DNA from: Cyclaneusma minus
Lineage: Eukaryota > Ascomycota > Leotiomycetes > Marthamycetales > Marthamycetaceae
Direction: 5' to 3'
DNA length: 64,000 nucleotides
Assembly (NCBI GenBank): GCA_037179335.1
Contig: JAKZHN010000033.1
Coordinates: forward strand, 124,001 to 188,000
Shown here: piece after piece, positions 1-11,725 of the stretch
Numbering within the stretch: position 1 is the first letter of the stretch
Layout of the letters: each line of letters begins with the position of its first letter
Made by a program: the position numbers and the translations under genes
Notes under the pieces: generated by a model
Told to the model about the DNA's origin: nothing
The model's database searches: none
What the model saw: only the letters and a program-made list of their open reading frames with translations

Positions 1-169
1 AGACTTGAAATGGAAGACAAGAGAGGCAGTGATGAAAAATGTGAGTGGAAGACGTTGGATGCTGGAAGGCAGGCAGGTCAACTTTTCTTTTCGTTCGTCA
101 CTTTGTGTCTCGGCGAGGTGGAGGGAAGGAAGAAAAGAGACTTCGACTTCGACGGGAACTTGGCTTTTA

Positions 170-389
170 TGTGATCTCAAAATGTCGAAAGGAGCCAAGA
201 GAAACCAGTCATTCTAGTCCCTGATAATTTGCACAATGCGGTCTTTCCATGGCTATCAAAGTCTGGTTCCGCGTCCATTTGTGTGATCTCAAAAGGTCTC
301 ATGGGGCTAAGAGAAACCCGTCGTTCTAGTCCCTGATTATTTGCACAAAGTGGTGTTTCCATGGCTATCAAATTCTGGTTCCGCGTCCA
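170..389. repeat. 108 bp direct repeat, two copies
   Basis: Copies at 170-277 and 282-389 align end to end without large gaps. Both begin TGTGATCTCAAAA and finish TGGTTCCGCGTCCA. They differ by scattered substitutions, so this is an old local tandem duplication. No coding role is apparent. Confidence 0.85.
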
Positions 390-885
390 CAGAGCTGAAC
401 CAAGTATTGTGGAATTTGTTTGCTGCTTTTACATTTCTAGTTTGACACTTTTTTGTGCGGTTGCGTGCTACCAAAGAGTTCGAAACTTGGTCTGGGGAGT
501 CATGAAGGAGATGGTACCGAGGCTTTTTTCAAGTAAGCTCCGGCCTTGGAGAGCATATGATGGAAGTTTGGGGAAGCAATGACCGATTTGGGGGACTGAG
601 CAGCAATCTACGAGACGGAGAGAAGCTTCCTCGAGCTCATGTCAGGGTTGAGACTGGAAGACTGTCGATTATGGAGCTCTCCCGAGTCCATTCCCACACC
701 CCCAGCCCCCATCTGCGAGGGCATAGCCCCAAGCCATGTCTACAGGCCGTACTCGGCGCCCTGCAATAGCGCAGTCATGAAAACGGAGCTAGTAGTGAAG
801 CCCTATGCTTTAGGGGATTTCCTAGCGCGAACCAAGTCCAGCGTTTGCTTCAGAACACCTTCCTCGGGCAAAAAAATCCTTAGGC

Positions 886-980
886 GAACCAGCAAGTTGA
901 GAGAACCAAGAAGTTGAGAGAACCAGCAAGTTGAAAGAACCAGAAAATTGAGAGAACCAGAAAGTTGAGAGAACCAAGAC
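886..980. repeat. 17 bp satellite, about 5.5 units
   Basis: Units of the form GAACCAGCAAGTTGAGA repeat at 886, 903, 920, 937, 954 and partly 971, with one to three changes per unit. The last unit runs directly into the larger degenerate tandem array to its right. Confidence 0.85.
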
Positions 981-1575
981 GCTAGGAATATCCCCTTGAT
1001 CCAAAGAGTCTTTCGATCTTTTGAGTTCTTTTGAATTCTATCCAGCTATTGCCCTTAGTCTTTTCAGCCGAGGACACCTATGTCGAGCAAAAAAATCCCA
1101 TTGGACGATCCAGAAACATGAAAGAGCTGGAAGGCGGAAGCTGCTGCATAAGCGTTTGAGTCAAAGACTTATTACATTCTGACCTCTTTAGAATTCTCTT
1201 CTTGCTCCCTGTGCTAGGTCGAGACGCACAAGTTGAGCAAAAAATCCCATTGGACGAACCAAGAAATGGGCAAACACGAGACGCTAGAACATCTCCCCCT
1301 TAGTCAAAGTCTCTTTGTATCTTTTGAGTTCTTTCCAATTCCTCCCCTTGGTCTCTTCGCTCAAGGACACCTACGTTGAGCGCGAGAAAAGATCCCTGAA
1401 CGGTCCAGAGAGCTCTCGGTTGAAAGGTCTGGGAGCTGGAAACTGCTGCATACGTCTCTGTGTCAAGAATCTATTGCAATGCATGCTGTTCAATCGAAAG
1501 CCTACTCCCTACGCTAAGTCAAGACGCGCAGGGGGAGCAAAAAATTACCATTGGACGAACCGACAATTTAGGACA
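972..1575. repeat. Diverged tandem repeat, period about 300 bp
   Basis: Two long units can be aligned, 972 to about 1270 and about 1277 to 1575. Each carries in the same order a GACGCTAG block, TCTTTTGAGTTCTTT, GGACACCTA, GTTGAGC or GTCGAGC, a GCTGCTGCATA-like block and CCATTGGACGA. A partial third unit continues to about 1670. Divergence is high, so the array is old. Confidence 0.65.
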
Positions 1576-2615
1576 GGGGGCCGCTATTCGCTACCCCTCT
1601 GACTCAACGACTCGCACAATTTCATTGATTCTTTTCAATTCCTTTCGTATTCGCTGCGCTAAGCCATGGCTCTACTTACAAAGCAGCAAAGTTGAGAACC
1701 GTTGCAAGACGTCAGTTAGCACGCACGGTCGGCTATTACCAAACTATTCGCTGGACGGAAGAAACTCATCTGACCAGCTCAGAACTTTGGTACGTCTCCA
1801 TGCTTTCTCTTACTCCCGTGGTTGCCACGGCCCTTTCCCGCACCTAGCCTTTCCCATTCCGACTTCCTCCTCTAGGGTCTCAATCCTTTTTTCCAGCATC
1901 ACACAGGTGCTATTTGCTCGTACCACGCAATTTTTGTCCCGATGAGATCAGAATGAAATTCTGCATCTTTTGATCCGCTTTACTAGCTTTTGCGACAATT
2001 TGCCAATCACCGGCGTCGGGATATTCAAGATTCTCGAGCTCGTACGCACGGGGCAATTCGAGGTTTCTGAGATGTGCAACAAACCAAAGAATCGCTTTTC
2101 CTGCCGAGATGCCGGGAGAGATTCAGGTCAAGCTCAAAAGTTAAAACTTTTAGCCCGGCTTGCGCTGAACCAGAAGACGGCGCAGTGAGTCGAGGAGAGA
2201 GTTGGCGGACAAGCTGCAGTGTGCTTATCACGTACCTGTAAATGGCTTTTCAACTCAATCAGACTGTTCACAACTCAAGTGGGTCTACTTGGTAACTTCT
2301 TTCCAGAAATTCAACTTGATACTACCCGGATGATTGCGGGGTGTTACCCACAAATCGTGTGGTTTCAGAAACCTCGATTCAGACGGGTCAATCGCCCTGA
2401 AGCTGGCAAGTTCTCCCTGCCCTGGTTTATTTGAGAAACTGCGTGCGTTTAGCGTTTCCAGAGTATCTAATCTATTCTAAAGTCTCGAGTCGAGTTATTC
2501 ATAGGGCATGGTAAACATGCTTACTGCTGCTGCGATACCAATTTCATCTATAGGTTTCCTCTGCCACTTCACGCCCACTCCCGCTCGACTTCAATCAGAG
2601 GTTCGATACTGACGA

Positions 2616-5160
2616 CTAACATCCTCCGCCTCCGCCTCCGCATCCAGAGGCGGTGCCTCCAGAAGCGAAGCCTAACCCGACGGCTCCTGCCGCGCCTCCA
2701 TTCTAATAGTATGTCAGTGCCGGAACGAAGGAAAGCTGCAGTTGGGAATATCACTCACCATCATAGGCACATGTGGATGCCGCCCACCAGTATACTGACC
2801 ACCCCCACCAGTACACCCACCACCACACGCTCCACCAGGAGCACACACACCCGCCGCAACAGTACCACGACACGTCCCCTGACAACAATTGCCAACCGCT
2901 TCCTGTACCGTATTGATACTGCACGGATCGCCGCCAGGGTACAGCTCAGCAGTAATAAACGCCGGCGCCAACCACGGTCCATACCTAGGATATCCGACAC
3001 CGTATCCGTCTTCCAGATAGTTCTCGCGGTCTGGCATTTTGACCCCCTTCTTGCGGGCTCGAGCGCAAGCTTTCTTGTATGCGGCCTCGAGATACTTTTC
3101 GCGGCGTTCCGTCAGCTCTTTGGCTACCCTTTCCCCCAATACTGAGTTCTTGAGGCGGACGGCGTTGTGGCTGCTGATGTGGGGTGTGTCGTTGCGTGCT
3201 GAACGATGGACATCCCTGGCTACTTGGTCCTGGTAGAATCCTATGGCGATTTTTTCATGGTTGGATTTTTTGCTGAAGAGTTTGGATTTGATGTGGCTTG
3301 AGCGAATGGCTGGAAATGAGGTGAGAAGGTGAGTCTTGTTGATGGGAGGGTTTGAGTGAAGAATTACCTTCGCAGTACCAGCATGTGCAATCGGAATAGG
3401 CCTCCTTGTACCTCTCCTGGTACGTTTTGCTGGTCCACTCAAAAGAAGTGTTGAGATCATTCTCATCGATCTTGTCGTCGTGGTCTATGAACTTCCCCTC
3501 TGTCATCTTAACAGAGTATTCGTAGTAGTCCTGAGGACTCAGCTGATGAGTGTGCCAAGCAAGGTCCACGTCTAGGGTCGGAACAGCGCACTCGCAGGGA
3601 TTCAGTGCAATGATATCGAAGAAGCGATCATACTTCATGATCAGTCTGCCCATGGTGTTTCTCGCAGCTGGACTGTGGAGCCAGTCTATGTTATGCATTT
3701 TGACCACGAAGACACCTGTGGAGGAAATTATATCAGTTGGAGGTTTTTGACACCAGGGGAACACACTTACATTGGCGGATGACCGCGCCACTGAGGTCCA
3801 GAGCGAATGGGGAATGATTATCCCAGTACCGAGACATCATCTTCCGAATAGATAAACGCTCTTCCCGAGGCATCCGGTAGTTTAAGCTCCTCGCTCTCTC
3901 CTCGCGAATTCTCCCTTGCACTTTTACCCCAAGAATATCGCGAATGCGGCCCATTCCCGAAGGTTCGTTTCCGTGTACGGGTATCAGGTCATGAATCTCC
4001 TCTCTCATCAGTTCTCGCACAATGATATTTGCAAATACGAATGAGGCGCCCTGTGGGCTACTAGTGTCTCTCCTATCATCGAACACTCTGGGCGTTCCAT
4101 GTCTACCGAAAAGAAGCGTCCCCTTGAGGGGCCAATCCGAAGTGAACATTGCCTCGGCGTCTTCCATGAAGTTGACCACCCGGAGCGAATCGTGCGTGAC
4201 TTTGTACTGACACGCTGGGCAACGATGAGATAGATCAGATTCCGCGAAACCAGATCCGACTAGGGAGTCCTTGTCGTGATAAGTTGAATGTTCTGTGCCA
4301 CTGCAAGTGGTCCAAGGTATGCTGAGCTCTTGTAAACAGCGAGGGCAGTCTATGATCTTGGACTCCGGCTCCACAAGATTGTCCCAGGGCCGACCACTCT
4401 TCGAGACGAAGTTACGCTGGGTGTCTTCAGGCGCTTGGTAACTGCCACCGCCGTCGAGGACCTTGTCGATGCAGTACCAAGGCATGCCGGCAGCCCAAAG
4501 CTTCATGAGACCAAACCGTATACAGTCTTCAAGGTAGCATCTGGGGTTGAGCATAAATGCATGCCACACCATCAGAACATCCAGCGGAGGCAAGTCATTG
4601 TCAGCAAACATCACCACCTTCTGTACGTCAACTGCAATATGCTCGTACTCCGGAAGTGACATATCAGAAATACGTATTCTGGGCTCAGCACTGGGGTGTG
4701 TGCAAAGCGCCAGTTCCCACCAAGTTGCAAAGCGATCAGCAGCTTTCACCACATAAAGCGCCCAGCGTTTCTCGCGGATCTGTGCGAGCCTCTTCAGTCT
4801 CGCATCCCGATCTTTAGCATTGCCTGTGACTTCAGGACCGGCCCATGCGTCCCAAATGCCGAAGACGCCGTCGTTGAAAGCTACCGTTTCTCTCAGGATG
4901 TAAAATGCTTCAAGGAGCTTCAGGTGAGCGAGTGTGGTCGAGATGGTGGGGGGTGTAGGGGTTTCGCTGAGGTCTAGGCGGGTGTATGGGGCGAAGTAGT
5001 CGTCAATGGACATATGTGAGCCAGTTGGGGATGTATGTTCTTGGTGTTGGTCGGGGTTCTGCTCGGAGAGTGGGTCAAAGTTGGTCTCCTTAGGTAGTCC
5101 TGCAGTGGGACGGTTGTCTTGACCTTCGGCCGAATATTTTGGTGGGCCGGAGGATGGCAT
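2616..5160 (-). CDS. Glycine-rich domain (GRDP/DUF1399-like) protein
   Basis: Four exons on the minus strand (5160-3771, 3715-3368, 3309-2759, 2702-2616) give 791 residues. The family is defined by paired Trp-His motifs, seen here as LDVLMVWHAFMLNP near residue 195 and LDVDLAWHTHQLSP near residue 515. Two CxxC pairs (CPRC near 272, CPAC near 314) could form a zinc site. The C-terminal part, from about residue 740, is rich in Gly and Cys, and the last exon ends in a run of Gly closed by Cys. Plant relatives (GRDP1/2) act in stress and hormone responses; fungal function is unknown. The start is the first Met, and the reading phase closes exactly across all three introns. Fungal members are sometimes labelled sulfonate dioxygenase, for which I see no support. 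Confidence 0.85.
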
Positions 5161-5836
5161 GGTGAAGATCTAGCAGCAACAAAAAGAAAAGGGATGATAT
5201 GTCTGCAAGTAGTAGCTACTCGGTGCTTAGGTGAAATGAAGCAGTCTGCGGACAAACGCTTCATGTAATAATAGATGGGGCGCAACTTAGGAGATGGAGA
5301 AGGAGAAATGTCATATCTGTAATAGAGTCATTGGGGTTCATCGGAAGAGTGGCAGGCAGCACTTGACTGTAGGTACCTTCCCACGCGTAGATATGACTTG
5401 AGAGAGCTCGGAAAGAGCGACCGCTGAACTTAGGCCGATACGGTTTCAAAGAAATGTCCGTTGCAGAATCGCGGTTCGAGGAGATGTAGACATCACAAGT
5501 CTAATCCCATTGTCAGACTTGATAAACGAAAGTATTAGCATTACTACTAACCATTCGGGCAAGCCGCACCCAAATGAAAACGAGTGTCTTCAAAAAAGCA
5601 AATCTTTGCCGCCATCACCGCAGTCAGCATCCCAAGAACCCTCGCCCGAACCATCCTCATTACCCGACTCAATGTCTCAAAAAGCAGCCCACAATTACCC
5701 GTCCGATTCACAAATCACCCAAACAATCAAAAGCACACTGCCAGCCCGCGCCCCTCAGAAGTTTTCGTAATCGTCCAACTCAAGCACAGGCATCGCAGTC
5801 CGAGTCTGTCTCACACTCGAAGTCACTATGCAACCG
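5161..5836. other. Intergenic, no supported gene
   Basis: This lies upstream of the glycine-rich-domain gene and downstream of the small secreted protein gene, so it should contain the promoter of the former. Short Ser/Pro/Gln-rich frames occur on the plus strand from 5510 to 5873 in all three phases, which is typical of composition rather than coding. Confidence 0.5.
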
Positions 5837-6149
5837 TCAGTCAACGACCCGAAAACAAAGACTAAAAGAATAGAATGTAAACTCACCCGGCAGGACACGC
5901 CAAGCACCAATCCGGACAAGCAGGCGCCTGCGGGTATGCAGAATACGAGCCATAGCTGTTGTACGCGCCGTACATCTGCTCTTCATCCCTGTCCTTAAGA
6001 GCCTCAGCCCGAACAACAGCCGGAGCAGCTCGGTCTTTGACGGTCGTCTCCGCCTGAACGACACGGACGGCCGGAGCCTTGGGGATGGCGTTGGGGAGAG
6101 CAAGAGCAGTTGCTGCGAAGACGATGCTGAGAGTAGCGAGGAACTTCAT
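5837..6149 (-). CDS. Small secreted protein, unknown family
   Basis: The frame starts MKFLATLSIVFAATALALP, a clear signal peptide. It then has a charged region with repeated Val-Arg/Ala blocks, a Tyr/Ser stretch and a Cys cluster (CPDWCLACPAG) at the end. A GTGAGT donor sits exactly at the end of the open frame. Using the acceptor TTCTTTTAG and a phase-2 join adds a short tail with one more Cys and ends at 5837. Without splicing the protein stops at 5883 with 88 residues; spliced, it has about 96. With the extra Cys the mature protein has four. A TATA element lies about 190 bp upstream. I recognise no domain. Size and Cys content fit a fungal effector-like or cell-wall protein, but that is inference. 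Confidence 0.65.
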
Positions 6150-6334
6150 GTTTGCGGTGTTGGGAGATTTGGTTGGTCGGTGAGTTTTGGTGAGTGATGG
6201 ACGAATATTCGAAGACGATCAAGGTTTTTGGTGTTTTTGAGGTGGAGGATGTTGACTGTAAGTGAGAATGGTACTAGTTATTGATGATAGTGAGGCTGGA
6301 GGAAAACGAGGGGAGAGGGGGAAGCGAGCCTTTG

Positions 6335-6342
6335 TTTATATA
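6335..6342 (-). promoter_or_regulatory. TATA box of the small secreted protein gene
   Basis: The minus strand reads TATATAAA about 190 bp before the start codon of the secreted protein gene. It sits next to purine-rich DNA and suits a 5' leader of roughly 150 nt. Confidence 0.5.
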
Positions 6343-7269
6343 GAGCTGAAGAAAGAAAGCTGCTGCTGGGACAACTGTGAACGGAAGGATCATATGAGGT
6401 CAGAACAACAGGGAAAGGATAGACCGTGATGTCTTGTTTGCCAGGATTGTGTAACGTAGATTCTGCGGTTTTGTGGGGGTGAATTCGTGTATGCGGTGCT
6501 TTGGGAACCAGGGATACCTAAGGTTTGTTTGTGGTACTCGGGAGGAAACACACAGAGAAGCGGCGAACAGGTGGGTTGAGAATGCGCGGTGGATGGAATG
6601 GAAGTCGTCGTGAGCAGACATGAGTTTTAAACCGAGTAGAGACCCAAATCGTCGCCGTCGGAGTAAACAACTGTGTTGGCGGAGAAACAGTTTCTTGGGA
6701 TCTCAGCCCTCTTGAGCCCCTTACTTCAACTGAGACTTGGAAATCCACAACCCTGAACCACAATTCCACAAACCTGACCACTGGATTATGCATGTATGTT
6801 TGACATGGTCCGACTCGAGCAGGCTAAAACTCATGCAGTACGCCTTCAGGCCCCTCATCGGCCTCTGCAAAACGTCCGCACCGGCCTGCATGATCCCGCT
6901 ATCGTGGATTCCCGACCTCAAATCCGCCGTAAGATCCTGAAACACCAAGTTAGAGATCACGATTAGGTGGGAAACGTGGGTAACGGCAACCCGCCTGAAC
7001 GAGCCAACGTGCGTACAGCTTTTGTGCTTGTATCATCACCCTATGCGGTATCATTTCTAGTAACTCGTCCCGCTTGCTCCACCGAATCCAACATACATGT
7101 CCCGACCTCGCTATCTTACAAACAATCGCTTCTAGAGAAGAGTGTACTTGGGGTCGGATGACTTTTGCGCCCTAGCAAGAACACCAGAGATGCCACGCCA
7201 GATGACCATGATCACCGCATAATCTAAAGGTATAACAAACCGTCAAGAGTCTTGCGCAACAAACGCCCT
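6343..7269. other. Intergenic, nothing recognised
   Basis: This is the promoter side of the small secreted protein gene and the 3' side of TIM50. I see no gene, no repeat and no RNA gene. The short frames here have no domain and overlap on both strands. Confidence 0.5.
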
Positions 7270-9053
7270 TTATGCATTCGGCTTCTTCGAGTCCGCCGAC
7301 GAGTCCGATGAACCGCCCACCTTGAACTTTCCGAGAATGTTGTTCCTCATTTGCGCCATGCCCTCTTCCTGGGCCTTATTCTGCATCTCAGCCTCTTCTT
7401 TCAACCACTTCTCACCGTTCTCGCGGATCTGTTGTTCCAGGTATTCGTAGGCTTTCGTGGCTCTCTCGCGCGCTTGGTCTTGCAACATCTTTCCTTGTGC
7501 GAGTGCTTCGCTCAAAGATTGCTCGCCATCCATGGTTTGCGGCTTGATTCCGAGGGCGCTGCCAAGGAAACCAATACCTGATCGCGACCCTTTCTTGCGC
7601 TCCTGAGCTAGTTGCTCGTTGAACTTCTTACGAGCAATAGCTTCTCTCTGTGCAAACTCGGTGGGGATGTGTTTGCCTTCGAAGGATTTCAAGGCTTTTC
7701 GGACATCTGGTGTTTGCATCGTAGGTATGTACTCGAGGAAGGGGATTAGTGAAACAAGTCCCTTGTCTTTCACATCTCCAGTCCACTTTGGTAGAATGAT
7801 TGCGTTCTCCGGGTTGTGCTTCGCATGGCTCGGATCGGTGTCGATCATGATGACTTTGGAAAGATCTCTGTTCAGATATGACAGATCCTAGGATGATGAT
7901 CAGCGAAGTTCTTTCTACACACTGCCAAGTCCTCTCTCAAGACTGCCACGTTGCTTACCTTTATGTATTCGCCGTTCTCGTACAACGTAGCTTCTCTGAA
8001 CAAGGGCCACGTTATGATGCGATACGGATCGAGCTTCATCACGATAGGTTCCGCAATTGCGAATGGTACACTGGTGAACAGCACGAGCTCATAGTAGTGG
8101 CTCAGGTAGCGCAAGAAATAGTCCACGCCCGGTCTCTTCGCCAGTCGCCAGCCATGTTCTCTCGTCCATTCGCTGTGAATGAGCAAGTCCTCCAAGCTGA
8201 TCACAAGGGTGTATGGTCGTTCGAACATCGGGTCGGGGTTCGGCAACAGCTTCTTGAAGGCAGGCTCTTGGTAATAGCTTACTTGGTCTCCCATCCGTGC
8301 CTTGACTCTCGCCCACCATAGAAGCGGAGACCAGCCGGACGGGGCATCAGGGTGTTGTTTTGCCTCTTCCTCATCCTCCCAGTTTCTGCCAAGGTATGCA
8401 GCGCCCAGGACACACGTAGCCGCGAAAGCAAGATACGAGTAGTTGGCAACCTTGTCACGTCTCTTCTCTGAAGACGAAATGTAGGCTGATGCTGGCAACT
8501 TACCCTTTCCTCGTCCACTGCCGCCAGTTTCTGTCTCTGGTGAAGGGTCTTCTGTAAGATTCAACTTGCTGTTGGCTTTATTTGCCATTTCGTAGTCGAT
8601 GGTAGAGGGAATGCCCTGGGTGAGGTCTGGTAAGGGTTGATCTGAAGGCGGCGCATCTGCTGCTTCTTTCGAGAGGTGATCTTGAGGAGTGGTGTTTTCG
8701 GAGGGTGAAGCGTTGGTGTCGAACTCGGCTTGTTTGCCGTCGAAGTCGGCATCCTGAGCTTTCTGTGTACTCTTGTTCTCTGCAGGAGAGGCATTGGTGT
8801 CGAACTCGACTTGCTTGCTGTCAAACTCGGGATCTTGAGCTTTTCGTGCCTCCTCAACTTCGGCATTGCTAGGTGATTTGGCGTCATTGGACTTTGGTGC
8901 CTGGTCCTGCTTCTTCATGAAGCCCCGTCCAGGGCGCGGCGGTGGCTGGGCGTATCCTCTGGTCCATGATGCGGCAACTGGACGTAAAACTGGCGCCGGT
9001 CGTGCTCTCACTGTGGACGCGTTCAGCGAGCGAGCAATTGCGCGGGAGAACAT
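7270..9053 (-). CDS. TIM50: Mitochondrial import translocase subunit Tim50
   Basis: Tim50 is the presequence receptor of the TIM23 complex in the mitochondrial inner membrane, passing preproteins from TOM to TIM23. Two exons (9053-7959 and 7887-7270) encode 570 residues. The N terminus is Arg/Ala-rich and lacks acidic residues, as in a presequence, and is followed by a low-complexity region with two similar EFDTNASP segments. A transmembrane stretch (YLAFAATCVLGAAYLG, near residue 210) precedes the FCP1/NIF-like domain. The phosphatase motif DxDxT is replaced by SLEDLL, as expected for non-catalytic fungal Tim50. The C-terminal third is a charged helical region rich in Ala, Glu and Lys. The frame stays open upstream of MFSRAIARSL, but that Met begins the presequence-like segment, so it is the chosen start. 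The gene is divergent from the 2EXR gene. Confidence 0.95.
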
Positions 9054-9605
9054 CTTGGCTGAAAGATGTGGCCAGTACCGGTGCAGCTTCAGTGAAGAAG
9101 ATGCTTTGTTTGCGCCAGCCGGGGTTGTTGGATCGACGTTCGCAAGTTCACGGCATGAGATCAGAGCTCCATCAAGAATCTTCGACTCCGAATCGCAGGA
9201 ACATTTCATGTGCGTCCGTGCACGCGGAATATCTCCCGGTCCGGGCTCTAGCGCGGTTCGGCAGGAATCGAATACTTCTTCGCCACACGGGCGCTTCTCT
9301 TCCTTCTCCAAAGTTGATCACTCGCATGAAATTTGACTCGGCCGTCCCGACTATGGATGTCGAGATGATTTATTTGCAGAGGAGATGAAGATGGCGTTGC
9401 CCAAGTTGAGCCTGCTAGTCTCGTGCTTCTAGGAGCACTTTGCCTTGAGCAGTCTCACCCGTTGCATCGCTACATCACACCTCTCCCCGCTCTCTCTTTT
9501 GTGTGAGGCCAGAATAGACTGAACCTTCTTCCTGCATCCACTTTCTACGACTCGTGACGAACTCAATTTGCTTGATCCTCCTCCCACATCGTATCCATCG
9601 CAACA
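9054..9605. other. Divergent promoter region TIM50 / 2EXR gene
   Basis: These 552 bp separate the TIM50 and 2EXR start codons and must hold both promoters. A frame is open on the TIM50 strand into this region, probably as 5' UTR. No clear TATA box is seen. Confidence 0.55.
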
Positions 9606-10517
9606 ATGGCCACCCGTACGAGCCGAAGTATCCAGAACCGGAGCATTCAAGCTCTCGTCTCTGCACCAGATTCAGAAGCCAGCACTCCTCGCTCATCGGC
9701 TTACCCATCTGCCTACCCATCCGAAGATGAAGACGAGGATGTCGAAGAGGATGAGACCAAGCCGAAGCCGAAACCATTCTCTTTCCTCGACCTTGCCCCC
9801 GAACTGCGCAACAAGATCTACGGCTATGTCTTCCACGCCGCCCCCGATGTCGTCGACCTCGATCCCACAAACTTTAGAAGCGTTCGCCGCCACATCAACA
9901 TATTCTGGGTATCGCGCCAGCTCCGAGATGAAGCCTCTCACTACTTCTACTCCACCCGCGCATTCCGCATCTTCCCTACCCACCCTGGCAGATTCTTCAA
10001 GACGAAGAAGCCACTTCTCGCGCGCATGTCGCCACGAAACCGCGCCTCGATGAGCACCCTACAATTGCGCCTAGGCCCTGGCTTCAACAACCCACCACGC
10101 GGCTGGGTTGTCAACGATGCGCTAGGATTACAAGACTGCATTAATGTCCGCATACTGAAAGTTTTTGTCGAGATTGATCCCAGCAATGACATCTTCAAGG
10201 GCTGGCGCGCTGCAGACGACTTCTATCAACGCTTCTCGAAGAACCTTCTCGACCAGATCTTGAAAATCGTAAAGTCTGTGGACGAGGTGGAATTCGATGG
10301 TTTCCCGTCGGTTCCGAGAGACGGGCCGATGATCAAGGCACTGAGGGGTATGGCTGAGAAACATGGCAAGAAGATATCGTGGGGGCCGGAGAGGGGATGG
10401 AAAGAGGAGGAACGGAATGAGAGATGGACGCAGTCTCTGCGTGATGCTCTTCCGGACGTGGATACGCATCCAAGCCAGGTGCGCAGAGCGAGCCAGACCG
10501 TGGCTTGCCCTGCTTGA
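9606..10517 (+). CDS. 2EXR-domain protein
   Basis: This single-exon gene encodes 303 residues. After an acidic low-complexity stretch (about residues 40-52) comes FSFLDLAPELRNKIYGYVF, the usual opening of the fungal 2EXR domain. The following VSRQLRDEASHYFYS (near residue 102) is the second conserved block of that domain. 2EXR proteins are very numerous in filamentous ascomycetes and resemble F-box proteins in their first helix; their function is unknown. The start is the first Met, just after a pyrimidine-rich leader. No intron is needed. Confidence 0.85.
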   Translation: MATRTSRSIQNRSIQALVSAPDSEASTPRSSAYPSAYPSEDEDEDVEEDETKPKPKPFSFLDLAPELRNKIYGYVFHAAPDVVDLDPTNFRSVRRHINIFWVSRQLRDEASHYFYSTRAFRIFPTHPGRFFKTKKPLLARMSPRNRASMSTLQLRLGPGFNNPPRGWVVNDALGLQDCINVRILKVFVEIDPSNDIFKGWRAADDFYQRFSKNLLDQILKIVKSVDEVEFDGFPSVPRDGPMIKALRGMAEKHGKKISWGPERGWKEEERNERWTQSLRDALPDVDTHPSQVRRASQTVACPA

Positions 10518-11725
10518 ATGCTTCCCTGGATGTATCGACATGCTTTGCTTGCATTCTTTCTTCTCGTTGAATCAGCGATGGGCGTATGAGGTCGGGTGGC
10601 ATATTCATCGAGCGGTGGGAACTGCGAGACACCAGAAGTCTCCAGGCTCTTGATAGTGGGCTAGCAAAGGCTGCTCGAGGCTAAATAATAGCTAACATGG
10701 TTTTCAGCAATACAAGGACTTGACAGACTTCACTCACTCTGTTTTCCACTAATTGCTTTCATTGAAGTAACTGAAAACGATCAAAATAACCAGTTGTTCC
10801 CACCCAAGTCACTGCTACACATTTATCTCAGGCCGTATACCATTTTCCTTCGTCTCTACAGCCCCAAGCACTTCAGGTTCTGGGGGATTCCTCAGCACGT
10901 ATATCACGGGGATTCCTTGGCTCAGAAAGCCCGGAGCTGGAAGACATCAATGTAAATTGTATGGAACGACAAGACAGGACTGACGCTGAGTCGCATATTA
11001 TTGGGAAACCAGAAACCACTGGCACATACGGCCATAGATTGAGGAGAATTGGCAAACCCGTCCGCTCTTGCATACACAAGCCTCAAATCGGCAGATTAGT
11101 AGTTGGGTGGGTGACCACCAGCGAATACCTGCTGTTGTATGTTTTGCTTTTTTGCTGTGGGCTTTTGCTGGAAATTACATGCAGAGGAGAGACAACGCTG
11201 AGGTTCTTAGTTATTGTTTTATTGGCCCTTGGGTGGTTGCTTATGTCGTTATGGCTGCACCCCGCCCCTGTGTATCACCCATACGTCACATCTACATCTT
11301 CAAAAGATGCCGAATTCCCCTGAATCCCATACATGTAACTGCTAAGTTCCGCCTAAACCCCGCTTCTGCATCGCTCCTGTAGTTTTAGCTAGAATTGACA
11401 AATCAAAATGCCCCCTAAGGTCAAACTGAAGAAAGTCAGTCCACTGTGAAGCTACTCTACTCGTCCGGCTGTACCAGCAGCAGCTCAAGTCCAATGATGA
11501 CATCAAATCCATACAAAGCAAACATGTGGAAACTCCCAAGCTCGCTTGCCTCGCTTGCGGGTAGTGTTCCTTGCAAAACCCCCGAAGCATATATGTACTC
11601 TGACGTCCTCCCGCCCACATGTTACTCCCAAGTCCTCACGCTCACCGTTCTTGAAACCAACCAACCTGCCGACCTTTGTACATTTGAGAAGCTGAAGAGC
11701 AATTTCCACGAAAACGTAAACGAAA
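10518..11725. other. Intergenic, nothing supported
   Basis: The longest frame (10961-11323, plus strand) has two hydrophobic stretches but no signal peptide, family resemblance or intron logic, so I did not call it. The right end is the promoter and leader of the dehydrogenase gene. Confidence 0.5.

Larger units (their letters stand above)
1..2615. other. Gene-poor, repeat-bearing left end
   Basis: No convincing gene is seen. The open frames here are short, lack recognisable domains and run through degenerate repeats. The stretch contains a 108 bp direct repeat, a 17 bp satellite and a diverged tandem repeat of about 300 bp, listed separately. From about 1700 to 2615 I see nothing organised. 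Confidence 0.6.

Noticed and set aside
5510..5873. Ser/Pro/Gln-rich open stretches on the plus strand as a small gene
   Set aside because: Open in all three phases, with no signal peptide, domain or splice logic; composition explains it.
10961..11323. 120-codon frame with two hydrophobic stretches as a membrane protein
   Set aside because: No family resemblance, no charge pattern of a real membrane protein, overlaps another open frame.
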